A stretch of DNA of 64,000 nt from Actinoplanes sp. M2I2 (GTDB taxonomy: Bacteria > Actinomycetota > Actinomycetes > Mycobacteriales > Micromonosporaceae), in assembly GCF_023544445.1 (NCBI RefSeq), contig NZ_JALPVJ010000009.1, positions 372,001 through 436,000 of the forward strand. The letters run 5' to 3'. Below, piece by piece: positions 1-9,245 of the stretch. Below the pieces are notes generated by a model. The model worked only from the letters and a program-made list of their open reading frames with translations, made no database searches and was not told where the DNA came from. Position 1 is the stretch's first letter, and each line of letters starts with the position of its first letter. The translations under genes and the position numbers were made by a program.

Positions 1-962
1 TTCTTGGCCAGCAACGCGGCATCGGTGGCGCACGCGTCCTCGACGGCGCGGGCCAGGGCCAGCAGATCGCCGTCGGCCACCGGCGAGCAGTGCGCCGCGT
101 CGAAGAACTCCCGGCCGGCCAGACCGGGATAGCCCACCACGTAGGACCCGCAGGCCATCGCCTCGGCCGGTGGCAATCCGAAGCCCTCACGGTCGCTGAA
201 GCTGAGGAAGATGGCGCTGTCGCGCATGATGTCGGCGGTCTCGTTCTCGGTGCGGCCGCTGATCGCCGTCAGCTCCCAGTCGCGCAGCACCCCCCGCGAC
301 CGCAGGATGTGCAGCAGCTGTTCACGCTCGGCCTGGCGGCGGTGCGGGACGTAGGCGATGCGGCGGCGGCGCGGGCCGGACGCCGGGAAGAACACCCGGT
401 CGTCGATGACGTTGCGGGTCAGGTGCACCGGGATCTCGGGGAACGCGTACCGCAGCAGGTCGGCGTTGTCCTCGGAGACAGCCAGCACCGCGGACGGCCG
501 TGGGCTCGCGTACGGCGCCCCGGCCGGTGTGGTGCCGTACGGAACCGCGTCGAACGTGTCGTAGGCCCGCTGGTTGAAGACCACGAGGCGTGGCTCGCCG
601 GGCGCCCGGTGCAGCGTCGGGCCGTACCACTCGGGCACGACCAGCACGTCGCGCGGGCCGGGCGTCACGTCGGCGGCCGCCGCGACCGCGGTGTCGTTCG
701 CGAACCAGGCGCATCGGAAGCCCGCCTTCTCGTGCACGACTGTCGCGGGCAATCCCAGCTCGTTGAGCAGGTCGACATGGCGATAGATGACACGTACGCC
801 ACCGCTCGGAGCGCTGCCGTGCGGCGCCAGATAGTACGCAGTGGGCCGGGACGCGGTGGGCGCACCGGCGCGGAAGTCGGGAACCTGGCGGATCCGCAGA
901 TCCGTGCTGCGCCGGTAGGCGGCGACGGCTCGGCGGATCGGCTCTGTTACGCGCTCCTTCAC
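1..962 (-). CDS. glycosyltransferase family 1/4, C-terminus outside window
   Basis: I translated this frame by hand because its stop lies beyond the left edge; about 320 residues are visible. It reads VKERVTEPIRRAVAAYRR and continues with APHGSAPSGGVRVIYRH, a donor-loop-like segment of GT-B glycosyltransferases. Later segments are DVLVVPEWYGPTLHRAPGE, RNVIDDRVFFP and, near the end, FLSFSDREGFGLPPAEAMACG, the typical E-x7-E-like sugar-nucleotide-binding motif of GT4 enzymes. The only start close to the upstream in-frame stop is GTG at 962, and no convincing Shine-Dalgarno stands before it. It is probably cytoplasmic and adds a sugar to a surface glycan. It is divergent from the glycosyltransferase at 1098. 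Family is fairly certain, substrate unknown. Confidence 0.75.
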   Translation of the reverse strand, partial: MKERVTEPIRRAVAAYRRSTDLRIRQVPDFRAGAPTASRPTAYYLAPHGSAPSGGVRVIYRHVDLLNELGLPATVVHEKAGFRCAWFANDTAVAAAADVTPGPRDVLVVPEWYGPTLHRAPGEPRLVVFNQRAYDTFDAVPYGTTPAGAPYASPRPSAVLAVSEDNADLLRYAFPEIPVHLTRNVIDDRVFFPASGPRRRRIAYVPHRRQAEREQLLHILRSRGVLRDWELTAISGRTENETADIMRDSAIFLSFSDREGFGLPPAEAMACGSYVVGYPGLAGREFFDAAHCSPVADGDLLALARAVEDACATDAALLAK

Positions 963-1097
963 CTCAGGAGTAAAGCAATCGGCGCGGCCGGGTCACACCG
1001 TCCAAAGAGGCAGGAGGACCGGCCGGTCGGCGGGACCACCTCACGCGCCGCATCGCGGAGAATGCGGGGAGCCCACCGGAGAAGGAGAGACCGTCCG

Positions 1098-2252
1098 ATG
1101 GTCAGGCTGCTCTACAGCTTTCCGCACGTGCTCGATCGGCCCGGCATCGCGTTGACCGCGCTGAGCCAGATCCGTGGCGTCGCGGCCCTCGGCGCCGACG
1201 TCACGCTCTTCTGCGCGTCCGTGGGCTCGGCCGTTCTGCCGGCGAGCGTCCGGGTCCATGAGACGCTCGCCCTCGCGGGCCGGCGCATCCCGCACCGGGC
1301 CCTCGGCGTGCAGCGGGCGTACACGCTGCACGATCGCCTCACGGCCTGGTGGCTACGCGGGCATGCGGGTGACGTCGACGTGGTGCACGCCTGGCCGCGC
1401 GGTTGCCTGCATACGCTTCGGGCGGCCGCCGCCGCCGGGATCCCGGCACTGCGGGAGTCGCCGAACGCCCACACCGCCAGCGTCTTCCGCGAATCCGAGG
1501 CGGCCGTCCGGCACGCGGGGGTGAGACTTCGCGGCGACCACTCGCACGCGTCCGACCACGCCGTCCTGGACCGCGAGATCGCGGAGTACCTGAGCGCCAC
1601 CCGCGTGCTGGTGCCCTCGTCGTACGCGTGGCGGGAGTTCGTCCGCGAAGGCTTTCCCGAGGACCGTCTCCTCCGGCATCGTTACGGCTGCGACGTACAG
1701 GCCTTCGCGCCCAGACCGGCGCAGCGTCCGGCCGACCGGCCGTTCACCGCCGCCTTCGTCGGTCGCGGCGACGCCACCAAGGGCCTGCACGTGGCCCTGG
1801 CGGCCTGGCGGGCGGCCGGGCTCGACAACGCCGAACTGCTCGTCGCCGGACGCGTCGAGGACGACTACGCCGACGTTCTGCGCGACGGGCTGGCCGATCC
1901 GAGCGTGCGCGTTCTCGGCTTCGTGTCGGACGTGCCGTCGCTGCTGGCCCGGGCCGACGTCCTGCTGCTGCCGTCGTGGACCGAGGGCAGCGCCCTGGTC
2001 ACCCTGGAGGCCCAGGCCAGCGGCTGTGTCCCCCTGGTCAGTACGGCGTGCGGCCCGCTCGGCCGGCCCGGCCTGGACTACCTGGAGCACGACGTCGCGG
2101 ACGTCGCGACGCTCGCCGGCCAGCTCACGATGCTGCACCGCGACCCCGCGGAACTCGCACGGCTCTCGGCCCGCGGCACGGCGCAACGCTCGTTCCTGTC
2201 CTGGGACGAGGCCGGCCGCGCGCTGCTCGACTGCTACCGCCAGGTCATCTGA
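1098..2252 (+). CDS. glycosyltransferase, GT4 type
   Basis: A 384-residue GT-B glycosyltransferase. The start is ATG 1098, preceded by GGAGAAGGAGAGACC; the reading frame stays open far upstream, but that part is low-complexity shadow. The C-terminal Rossmann half is clear: FTAAFVGRGDATKGLHVAL (start of the nucleotide-sugar domain), VRVLGFVSDVPSLLARADVLLLPSW, then TEGSALVTLEAQASGCVPLVS, which is the GT4 EGxxxxxLEA signature. The N-terminal acceptor domain is weaker (VRLLYSFPHVLDRPGIALTALSQ). It ends eight bases inside the convergent propeller gene. It probably works with the divergent transferase and the nucleotide-sugar operon next door on one extracellular glycan; donor and acceptor cannot be read from sequence. 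Confidence 0.85.
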   Translation: MVRLLYSFPHVLDRPGIALTALSQIRGVAALGADVTLFCASVGSAVLPASVRVHETLALAGRRIPHRALGVQRAYTLHDRLTAWWLRGHAGDVDVVHAWPRGCLHTLRAAAAAGIPALRESPNAHTASVFRESEAAVRHAGVRLRGDHSHASDHAVLDREIAEYLSATRVLVPSSYAWREFVREGFPEDRLLRHRYGCDVQAFAPRPAQRPADRPFTAAFVGRGDATKGLHVALAAWRAAGLDNAELLVAGRVEDDYADVLRDGLADPSVRVLGFVSDVPSLLARADVLLLPSWTEGSALVTLEAQASGCVPLVSTACGPLGRPGLDYLEHDVADVATLAGQLTMLHRDPAELARLSARGTAQRSFLSWDEAGRALLDCYRQVI

Positions 2253-3264
2253 CGACGGCCGGGGACCACGCGTCGGGAACGAGAACCTCGGGCCGGCCGC
2301 CGCCGTCGGCCGGCACGCGCCACACGTCGCTCGTGGCGGCGCCGTTGCCGGCCGTGCGGGGCAGGCCGTACAGGACCGTGGTGTCGTCCAGCCACTCGGC
2401 CTGGTCGTCGACGCTGCGGGTCTCGGCCAGCAGCGTCTCCTCGCCGGTACGCAGGTCGTGGACGGCCAGGCGCCACCTGCCGGGGGCCAGGTCGCCGTGC
2501 TTCTTGTAGGCGATGCGCGTGCCGTCGGGCGACAGCGACGGGCACTCCACGTCGGCGTGCAGCGCGCTGACCGTACGTCGTCTCAGGCTGCCCTCGACCA
2601 GCCACGTCCGGCCCCCGGAGGCGGCGGTGGCGTAGAACTTGTCGTCGTCGGCGAAGGTGACGCCCCACAGATTCCGGTCGGCCGCCTTGACCACCTTGCC
2701 GTCGACGACCAGCTGGAACTTCTCCAGGTCGCCGACCACGTCGCCGTCCGTGCGGGTCACCACCGTACGCGTCGAGAACTGCCCGGGATCGGCGTAGGAG
2801 TCGCCGTGGACGAACGTGGTGGTGGCGACCAGCGAGCCGTCGCGGGACAGCCGGGCCCGGCTGGGCAGGCCGGTCAGCGGCAACTCGCGGGCCGGTCGCC
2901 AGGAGCTGTCGAGCAGCCGGGAGTGGTAGGTGGTGACCAGCCCGCGGTCCGCGAAGAGGCAGACCGCGTCCCCGGCGGTGGCGTGCACCCGCTCGCAGGA
3001 CGCCGGGGTGAAGGTCCGGGGGCCGTCCGGCGCCGACAGGGGCACGACCGCCACCTTGCCGTAGCCGTCGCCCAGCGCGGTGCTGCGGAAGACCAGATGC
3101 GGCCGGGCACGCAGCGACGTGAGGTCACCGCCCTGCGCGACGACGGGCGCCGCGGCCCGGGTCCGGGCCTGGCCCTGCCGCTCGTTCCAGACGAACCCGC
3201 CGGCCCCGAGCCCGGCGACGACCAGGATCGCGGCGAACACGAGGACGCGGAGCCGGGCGTTCAC
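2245..3264 (-). CDS. membrane-anchored TolB/WD40-like beta-propeller protein
   Basis: A 339-residue protein starting at GTG 3264, whose GTGA overlaps the stop of the upstream MFS gene, so translation is probably coupled. One N-terminal transmembrane segment (LRVLVFAAILVVAGLGAGGF, residues about 4-23) is followed by an outward-facing domain. That domain carries repeated propeller-like strands such as LSRDGSLVATTTF, CPSLSPDGTRIAYKKHGD and DVWRVPADGGGRPEVLVP, the SPDGTRIAY form being characteristic of TolB-type propellers. No catalytic residues are recognised. It is the last gene of the eight-gene minus-strand glycan operon. A binding or scaffold role at the membrane is inference. Confidence 0.7.
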   Translation of the reverse strand: MNARLRVLVFAAILVVAGLGAGGFVWNERQGQARTRAAAPVVAQGGDLTSLRARPHLVFRSTALGDGYGKVAVVPLSAPDGPRTFTPASCERVHATAGDAVCLFADRGLVTTYHSRLLDSSWRPARELPLTGLPSRARLSRDGSLVATTTFVHGDSYADPGQFSTRTVVTRTDGDVVGDLEKFQLVVDGKVVKAADRNLWGVTFADDDKFYATAASGGRTWLVEGSLRRRTVSALHADVECPSLSPDGTRIAYKKHGDLAPGRWRLAVHDLRTGEETLLAETRSVDDQAEWLDDTTVLYGLPRTAGNGAATSDVWRVPADGGGRPEVLVPDAWSPAVVR

Positions 3265-4490
3265 CGGTCGCTCCCGCGCAGCAGCCAGGCCGCCACCGGG
3301 ACGGCCGCCGTCAGCAGCGCCGCGAACAGCAGAAGCGAGCGGCCGGGACCCTGAACCGTCCACAGCAGCCCGAACAGCAGCGAGGCGGCGAAGCGGGTCA
3401 GCGCCACCACGGTCTGGGCGGCCGCGATGCCGCTGCCGCGCGCCTCGGGCAGGACCAGCCGGCCGATCAGCGCCGGCAGCACCCCGTCGGTCGCCGCGTA
3501 GAAGACCCCGAGCAGCACCAGGACACCGACGGTGAGCGCGGGACCGCCGGCCGGCCAGGCCGCCAGCAGGTAGCAGCAGAGCAGAGCGCCGTGCCCGGCC
3601 ACGAGCACCCGGGCCCGTCCCACCCGGTCGGCCACCCGGCCCAGCGGCACGGCCAGCGCCAGATAGGCGACGTTCGTGCCGACGTACAGCAGGGGGAAGT
3701 AGACCGCGGCCAGGTTGTCGCGCTCCTGCAGGGACAGGTAGAGGAAGCCGTCCCCGACGGTCAGCAGGCCGAGCACGCCCGCGGCCAGCAGCGGGCGCCG
3801 CAGTCGCCGGCCGGACACCTCGCGCAGGGCCAGGCGCAGCCCGATCCGGGCGGCCCCGCCGGCGGTCCGCAGGTTCGGCACGAACAGGACCAGGACAGCG
3901 ACCCCGACGACCGCGAACGCGAACGACACCACGAAGATCGAGTCGTAGCTGCCGGGCACACTGGCCAGCAGGGCGAACGCCACCAGAGGGCCCAGGGCGG
4001 CGCCGACCGTGTCCAAGGCCCGGTGTACGCCGAACGAGCGGCCGAGCAGGGCCGGGTCGGACGCCTCGACGATCAGCGCGTCGCGCGGGGCCGTCCGCAG
4101 GCCCTTGCCCAGCCGGTCGGCCGTCACCACCGCGGTGATCGCGGCGAACCCGGCCGCGGGCAGCAGGGCCAGGCGGCTGAGCGCGGACACCCCGTACCCG
4201 AGGACCGCGATCCACTTGGGCTGCCCGCCACGGTCGCCGGCGAAGCCGCCGGCGATCCGGACGACCGCGCTGACGCCCTGGTACATGCCGTCCAGGAAGC
4301 CGTACGCGAAGAGGCTGAGGCCGACCGACGCGGTGAGGTACAGCGGCAGCACCGACGCCACCATCTCGGAGGAGACGTCGGTCAGCAGGCTCACCGTGCC
4401 CAGCAGGAACACGGTCGACGACACCCGCCGCAGCGCGCGGCCGGACCGGTCCTCGTCCGATCCGGGCCGGTCGCGCAGGGATACGTACAC
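3261..4490 (-). CDS. MFS transporter
   Basis: A 409-residue hydrophobic protein with about twelve membrane segments, starting at GTG 4490 with CGGAGC five bases upstream. The N-terminal half has SLLTDVSSEMVASVLPLYL and the loop DRLGKGLRTAPRDALI, which I recognise from a family of MFS carriers of unknown substrate found widely in bacteria. The second half has RVADRVGRARVLVAGHGAL, the repeated loop 2-3 type signature. It lies 15 bp after the large DUF4082 gene and overlaps the propeller gene by four bases. Given its operon it may export or recycle a glycan-related metabolite, but the substrate is unknown. Confidence 0.8.
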   Translation of the reverse strand: MYVSLRDRPGSDEDRSGRALRRVSSTVFLLGTVSLLTDVSSEMVASVLPLYLTASVGLSLFAYGFLDGMYQGVSAVVRIAGGFAGDRGGQPKWIAVLGYGVSALSRLALLPAAGFAAITAVVTADRLGKGLRTAPRDALIVEASDPALLGRSFGVHRALDTVGAALGPLVAFALLASVPGSYDSIFVVSFAFAVVGVAVLVLFVPNLRTAGGAARIGLRLALREVSGRRLRRPLLAAGVLGLLTVGDGFLYLSLQERDNLAAVYFPLLYVGTNVAYLALAVPLGRVADRVGRARVLVAGHGALLCCYLLAAWPAGGPALTVGVLVLLGVFYAATDGVLPALIGRLVLPEARGSGIAAAQTVVALTRFAASLLFGLLWTVQGPGRSLLLFAALLTAAVPVAAWLLRGSDR

Positions 4491-4505
4491 GGTTGCTCCG
4501 GCCGC

Positions 4506-7500
4506 TCAGCCGGCCGGCGTGAAGACGACGTCGACCCAGTAGTTGTGGCCGACCGCGGTGCCCGGGAACGTGCTGCCGTACGCGTACCGGCCGCCGTTGG
4601 CCACCGACCTCAGCGGGGCCCGCACCACCGGCGCGGAGAGCCCGCCGACGTCGACGGCGTAGTGGCCGTTGGGCGCCGAGTACGAGACGACGTACTGCGT
4701 TCCGGCGGTGATCGTGATCGGGTCGTCGAAGAGCATGGTCTGCCAGCCGGCGCCGGACTCGCTGATGAAGCCGCCGCTGGTGATCGGGGCGCCGCCGGCC
4801 GACCACAGGGTGGCCGTGTGCGGGCCGCTGTTGCCGGCGCCCTTGTAGAAGCGCACCCCGTCGACCCGGCCGGCCACGTCCGAGGTGAAGGCCAGGCCGA
4901 CCTCGATCTCGTCCGGGTCGTTCCAGCTCGGATTGGCCGGCGTGGCCGAGGGTGCGAAGACGGTCGTCGCGCCGGCCGGGACGACCGGCTGGGTGGGCGC
5001 CGGGTCGGCGACGAACATGACGTCGACCCAGTAGTTGCTGCCCGACCACGAGGTCTCGGGGAACGTGTCCGAGCCGTAAGCGTAGACGCCCGCGCCGGCC
5101 GGCGTGCTCAGCGGCCCGGTCGTGCGGGCCGCCTCGAAGTAGCCGTCGTCAGCGGCGTAGTGCCCCCGCGAGGCGAAGTACGAGGCGGTGTAGGTCGCGC
5201 CCGCTGTCACCTTCACCGGCGTCGCGAACCAGACCTCCTGCCAGCCGTCGGCCGATTCGCTGACGAAGGTCGCCGACGTCATCCGGGAGCCGGCCGACGA
5301 CCACAGGCTGCCGGAATGCGTCCCGCCGTTGCCCGGCCCCTTGTAGAAGCGGACGCCGGACACTGTCCCGGAGACCTGCGGGGTGAACCGCACGCCGAGC
5401 GTGACCGGCGCCGCCTCGTCGACCGCGGGTTGCGGCGGGACGTCGGTGGCCGCGAACAGGCTCGCGACCGTGGTGGAGCCCGGATCGGTGTGGAAGGACC
5501 AGGTCTCGGCCTCGGGCAGGGCGTTGCCGTCGGTGTCGGTCGCGGTCACCGAGACGGTCAGCTTCTGCCCGGCCGGCAGCGCCGCCGCGGGCACGAAGGT
5601 CGCCTTCCGGGTGGCCGGGTCGAGGGCGGCCGAGCCGGCCACCGATCCGCCCACCGGGCCCGCGGCGCCGGTCACGGTGAACTGGACCGTGGAGGCGTCG
5701 ACCGCCTTGTTGAAGGTGACCGCCGGATGCGCCGAGACGGGCACGTAGCGGGCGTTCGGCTTGGGCGACACGGCCGACACCCCTGGCGCCGTCCGCGCCA
5801 GCGAGTCGTAGACCACGTCGACGAAGTAGTTGGTCTTCTCGTACGACTCCTTTGGGAACTCGCCGATCGGACCGTGCACGCCGATCGGCGCGGTCAGCGG
5901 CGACGCTCCGTGGGCGCCGTAGGCGAACGCCCACGCCTGAGCCGCGTAGCGCCCCTGAGGCGCGCTGTAGGAGGCGACGTAGGTGCGGCCGGCGACGACG
6001 GGCACGGGCGAGGGGAACAGCAGCGTCTGCCATCCGGTCGCGGTCTCGTCGTCGAACGTGCCCGAAGCCATCAGCTCGCCGTCGGCCGACCAGAGCGTGC
6101 CGACGTGGGCGCCCGTGTTCCCGGCGCCCTTGTAGAAGCGCACGCCCTTGACGAAGCCGTCGGCCTGCGGGACGACCTTGACACCGAGCTCGGCGGCCGC
6201 GGCGTCGGCGGCCGCGGGCACGGCCGGCACCCGGGCGCCGAACAGGCTGGCCGAGCCGGTCAGCGTCACCGTCCGGGCGGCGACCGGCCCGGTGACGGCG
6301 CTGTCGTCGGTGGCCCGGGCCTTGACGGTCACCGCGCCGTCGCCGGTCACGTTCCCGGCGTACGAGAAGGTCGTGGTGCCCGAGGCCGGGTGCCAGGTGG
6401 CGCCGTTGTCGAGCGAGACCTCCACGCCGGCCACCACGCCGCCGCCGGTGTCGCTCGCGGTGCCCGAGACGGTGACCTTCGCGCCGTTGGCGGCCGAGGC
6501 GGTGGCCGTGGGCGACGTGATGGCCACCGCCGGCCCGGTGGTGTCGGTCGATTCCGTCGCCGGGTGCAGCGTGCCCATCAGGGTGGCCGGCTGCACGCCC
6601 ATGTCCGCGAACAGGTTCACCACCGCCTGCTGCATCCGCTCATCCGCCGGTTCGGCCTGCCCGGGCGCGCTGTCGTGCTCGGCGTCGAGCCCCCAGGCGT
6701 ACTGGACCGTCCCGGCGCCGAAGACCAGCGCCTCGCTCGGGGCCCGGTAGAGGGTCAGGTGATGGGTGGTCGTGCCGGCCTTGACCTCCTTGCCGAAGTC
6801 CTGCAGGTATTCCGGGGTCGGGCCGGTCGTCGTGGACAGGCGGATCAGGCCGGCCGGGCGGAAGCCGTTGTCCACGTCCTCGTCGGACTCGTAGCCGACG
6901 GTGTGCGGGGCCAGGGTCAGAGTCTCCCCGGCATCCTGGCCGGCCGCGTCCGTGTGCCGCCAGAACCGGTTGCGGCCCTGCGCGGCCGGCACGGCCAGGG
7001 TCAGGTCGTCGCTGTTGGCCATGAACAGCGTGCCGGTCAGGGCGTTCTCCGGCAGCCCGCCACCCTGCGAGGGCGGGCTGAACCGCGGGTCGCGCCAGGT
7101 GGCCGTGGACTCCTCGGAGCTGTCGTCGCTCTTGGTGCCGTCCCAGGTCTCCTTGTAGCAGACCAGGGTCCGGTGGGACTCCCCGGCGCCGTCCTTGCTG
7201 TTCTCCCAGCGGGTCCGCCAGTACACCTCGTTGCCGCTGAAGAACGCGAGATGGGTGCCGGCGTCCCGGGCGGCCTCGACGGAGGCGCGCTCGGCGCCCG
7301 ACCAGTACTCGTCGTGGCCGACCGACAGGAAGATGTCGTGGTCGGCGATGCGGTCGCCGTCCCGGTCGGCGTCGACGTCGGTGGTGTAGCTGACGTCGTA
7401 CCCGTTGCGTTCCAGGAAGCGGATCATCGGGTACTCGTTGCTGAAGAGGAAATCACGGCCCCAGAACGCGTCCCGGGTGGCGAACGGCCGGTTGTAGCTC

Positions 7501-8144
7501 ACCTTGGTGGCCCGCCCGCCCGGCCCGCCGTAGAAATTCGATCCCCCGTACGAGTTGTAGGCCTGCCACGTCGCGTCGGAGGTCTTGAACAGCACCCGGG
7601 ACTGCCCGGCGTCGTCGCGGACGACGAACGTGATGTGGCTGGCCCGTTGCGTGTCGTCCGTGCGGGTGAGCTTGGCGAGATAGACGCCCGACACGGCTGT
7701 GGCCGGCACCGGCCAGCTCGCCGATTCGGCCCAGGTCCCGCAGTCGTAGATCTGCGTCTCGTCGTCGGTGACGCAGGGCGTCTCCTCGTTCTGGGCGGGG
7801 AAGGCGCCGTCCAGCGTCGTGATCCGGCGCGCCCCGGCGCCCCCGTAATAGCCCAGCCGGTAGATGGCGATGGTGTAGGCGTGCTCGGCCCGCACCTTGA
7901 AGTGGACGGTCTCGCCGGCGTCGGCGCTGATGTCGGTGGCGAAGCCCTGGATCGAGCCGTCACCGGCGCCGTGCACCTCCCACTCGTCGGAGGACGTTCC
8001 GGTCTCGGCGTTCTCGCACACCACGGGGTTCGCCGAGCAGTCGGCGGCCGCCGCGCCGGCGGTGCCGGCCAGCGCGGTGGCGGTGAGGACCAGGCTGACG
8101 GCCGCGGCCGTCAGCACCCGGCTCCGGCGGAACCCCGTGATCAT
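4506..8144 (-). CDS. secreted multidomain protein: DMFase-beta-like domain, Ig-like domains and three DUF4082 repeats
   Basis: 1212 residues, ATG 8144 with GGGAGC upstream. A Sec signal peptide covers about residues 1-35. Residues about 50-510 resemble the C-terminal domain of N,N-dimethylformamidase beta subunit (LGYYGGAGAR, FSNEYPMIRFLERNGYDVSY, DIFLSVGHDEYWSG, AFFSGNEVYWRTRWE), a fold often seen in secreted actinobacterial proteins. An Ig-like segment follows (about 540-640), then DUF4082 copy 1, a Big_5-like segment (VSPKPNARYVPVSAHPAVTF), and DUF4082 copies 2 and 3. Each DUF4082 copy has the landmark V(R/D)GVRFYKG or VKGVRFYKG plus a NYWVDV or NYFVDV end strand. No catalytic role can be assigned. 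It lies inside the nucleotide-sugar operon, 12 bp after the aminotransferase, so it may bind or process the glycan made there. Confidence 0.8.
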   Translation of the reverse strand: MITGFRRSRVLTAAAVSLVLTATALAGTAGAAAADCSANPVVCENAETGTSSDEWEVHGAGDGSIQGFATDISADAGETVHFKVRAEHAYTIAIYRLGYYGGAGARRITTLDGAFPAQNEETPCVTDDETQIYDCGTWAESASWPVPATAVSGVYLAKLTRTDDTQRASHITFVVRDDAGQSRVLFKTSDATWQAYNSYGGSNFYGGPGGRATKVSYNRPFATRDAFWGRDFLFSNEYPMIRFLERNGYDVSYTTDVDADRDGDRIADHDIFLSVGHDEYWSGAERASVEAARDAGTHLAFFSGNEVYWRTRWENSKDGAGESHRTLVCYKETWDGTKSDDSSEESTATWRDPRFSPPSQGGGLPENALTGTLFMANSDDLTLAVPAAQGRNRFWRHTDAAGQDAGETLTLAPHTVGYESDEDVDNGFRPAGLIRLSTTTGPTPEYLQDFGKEVKAGTTTHHLTLYRAPSEALVFGAGTVQYAWGLDAEHDSAPGQAEPADERMQQAVVNLFADMGVQPATLMGTLHPATESTDTTGPAVAITSPTATASAANGAKVTVSGTASDTGGGVVAGVEVSLDNGATWHPASGTTTFSYAGNVTGDGAVTVKARATDDSAVTGPVAARTVTLTGSASLFGARVPAVPAAADAAAAELGVKVVPQADGFVKGVRFYKGAGNTGAHVGTLWSADGELMASGTFDDETATGWQTLLFPSPVPVVAGRTYVASYSAPQGRYAAQAWAFAYGAHGASPLTAPIGVHGPIGEFPKESYEKTNYFVDVVYDSLARTAPGVSAVSPKPNARYVPVSAHPAVTFNKAVDASTVQFTVTGAAGPVGGSVAGSAALDPATRKATFVPAAALPAGQKLTVSVTATDTDGNALPEAETWSFHTDPGSTTVASLFAATDVPPQPAVDEAAPVTLGVRFTPQVSGTVSGVRFYKGPGNGGTHSGSLWSSAGSRMTSATFVSESADGWQEVWFATPVKVTAGATYTASYFASRGHYAADDGYFEAARTTGPLSTPAGAGVYAYGSDTFPETSWSGSNYWVDVMFVADPAPTQPVVPAGATTVFAPSATPANPSWNDPDEIEVGLAFTSDVAGRVDGVRFYKGAGNSGPHTATLWSAGGAPITSGGFISESGAGWQTMLFDDPITITAGTQYVVSYSAPNGHYAVDVGGLSAPVVRAPLRSVANGGRYAYGSTFPGTAVGHNYWVDVVFTPAG

Positions 8145-8156
8145 CGACGATGCTCC

Positions 8157-9242
8157 CTAACGAATTGCGGTGGCGAGAACCTCGGCCACGCGGGCCTGCT
8201 GGTCCGGGGTGATCTGGGGATAGAGGGGCAGCGACAGGATCTGCTGGGCGAGCGCCTCGGCGTTCGGGTGGACGCCGCCCAGGTGGGCGAAGGCGCCGGT
8301 CTTGTGCACCGGGACCGGATAGTGGATGCCCGCGCCGATGCCGGCCGCGTTGAGCCGGTCCAGCACCTCGTCACGACGGCCGCCCGGCACGCGGACGCAG
8401 TAGATGTGCCAGACGTGCTCGTTGCCCTCGTCGGTCTCCGGCAGCACGACGTCCAGGCCGGCCAGCAGCTCGCCGTAGCGGGCGGCGGCGGCCCGGCGGC
8501 GGGCGTTGCCGTCGGCCAGGCGGGTCAGCTTGGCCCGCAGGACGACCGCCTGCAGGCCGTCGAGGCGGCTGTTCACGCCGATCACGTCGTGCCGGTACTT
8601 GGCCAGGCCGCCGTGGCTGCCGAGCGTCCGTACGGCGGTGGCCAGCCCCTCGTCGTCGGTGACCACCGCGCCGGCGTCGCCGTACGCGCCGAGGTTCTTG
8701 CCGGGGTAGAAGCTGGTGGCCGCGATGCCGCCGGCGCCCGCGGACCGGCCGTCGCGGGTCGCGCCCTGGCTCTGAGCGGCGTCCTCCACGACCGGGACGC
8801 CGCCGGCCCGCAGACGCGCCACGTCCGCCATCTGGCCGTACAGGTGGACGGGGGCGATCGCCCGGGTGTCCGGGGTGACCGCGGCCAGTGCGGCCTCGAC
8901 GTCGATGAGGGACGTCCGGGGGTCGCAGTCGACCAGCACGACCCGGGCGCCGGTGCGGGCGACCGCCTCGGCCGTGGCGATGAACGTGTTGGCCGGCAGG
9001 ATCACCTCGCCGCCGGGGCCGGCGCCGACGGCCCGGAACGCCAGCTCCAGGGCGTCGGTGCCGTTGGCCACGCCGACGCAGTGGCGCACGCCGCTGAACG
9101 CCGCGTACTCCTGCTCGAACGCGGCCACCTCGGCGCCGCCGACGAACGCGGTCTCGGCGATCACGCGCTTGAACCCGACCTCGACCTCCTCGGCCACCTC
9201 GGCGTGGGCGGCGGCCAGGTCGACCAGGGGAATCCGGGACAT
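8157..9242 (-). CDS. DegT/DnrJ/EryC1/StrS aminotransferase (WbpE/WlbC-like)
   Basis: 361 residues, ATG 9242 with GAGGAGC seven bases before it, only 3 bp after the NeuD-like gene. This is a PLP enzyme that transaminates keto nucleotide sugars. Family landmarks: IPLVDLAAAHAEV at the N-terminus, VGVANGTDALELAFRA (PLP phosphate loop), VILPANTFIATAEAVAR, VVEDAAQSQGA (Asp for the pyridine nitrogen), and SFYPGKNLGAYGDAGAV with the Schiff-base Lys. The N-terminal PLVDL form and the GKNLGAYGDAG box are typical of enzymes making 3-amino sugars from 3-keto sugars, such as WbpE. With the Gfo/Idh oxidoreductase and the divergent WbpD-like acetyltransferase it would complete a 3-acetamido module; that pathway call is inference. 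Confidence 0.85.
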   Translation of the reverse strand: MSRIPLVDLAAAHAEVAEEVEVGFKRVIAETAFVGGAEVAAFEQEYAAFSGVRHCVGVANGTDALELAFRAVGAGPGGEVILPANTFIATAEAVARTGARVVLVDCDPRTSLIDVEAALAAVTPDTRAIAPVHLYGQMADVARLRAGGVPVVEDAAQSQGATRDGRSAGAGGIAATSFYPGKNLGAYGDAGAVVTDDEGLATAVRTLGSHGGLAKYRHDVIGVNSRLDGLQAVVLRAKLTRLADGNARRRAAAARYGELLAGLDVVLPETDEGNEHVWHIYCVRVPGGRRDEVLDRLNAAGIGAGIHYPVPVHKTGAFAHLGGVHPNAEALAQQILSLPLYPQITPDQQARVAEVLATAIR

Positions 9243-9245
9243 GGG

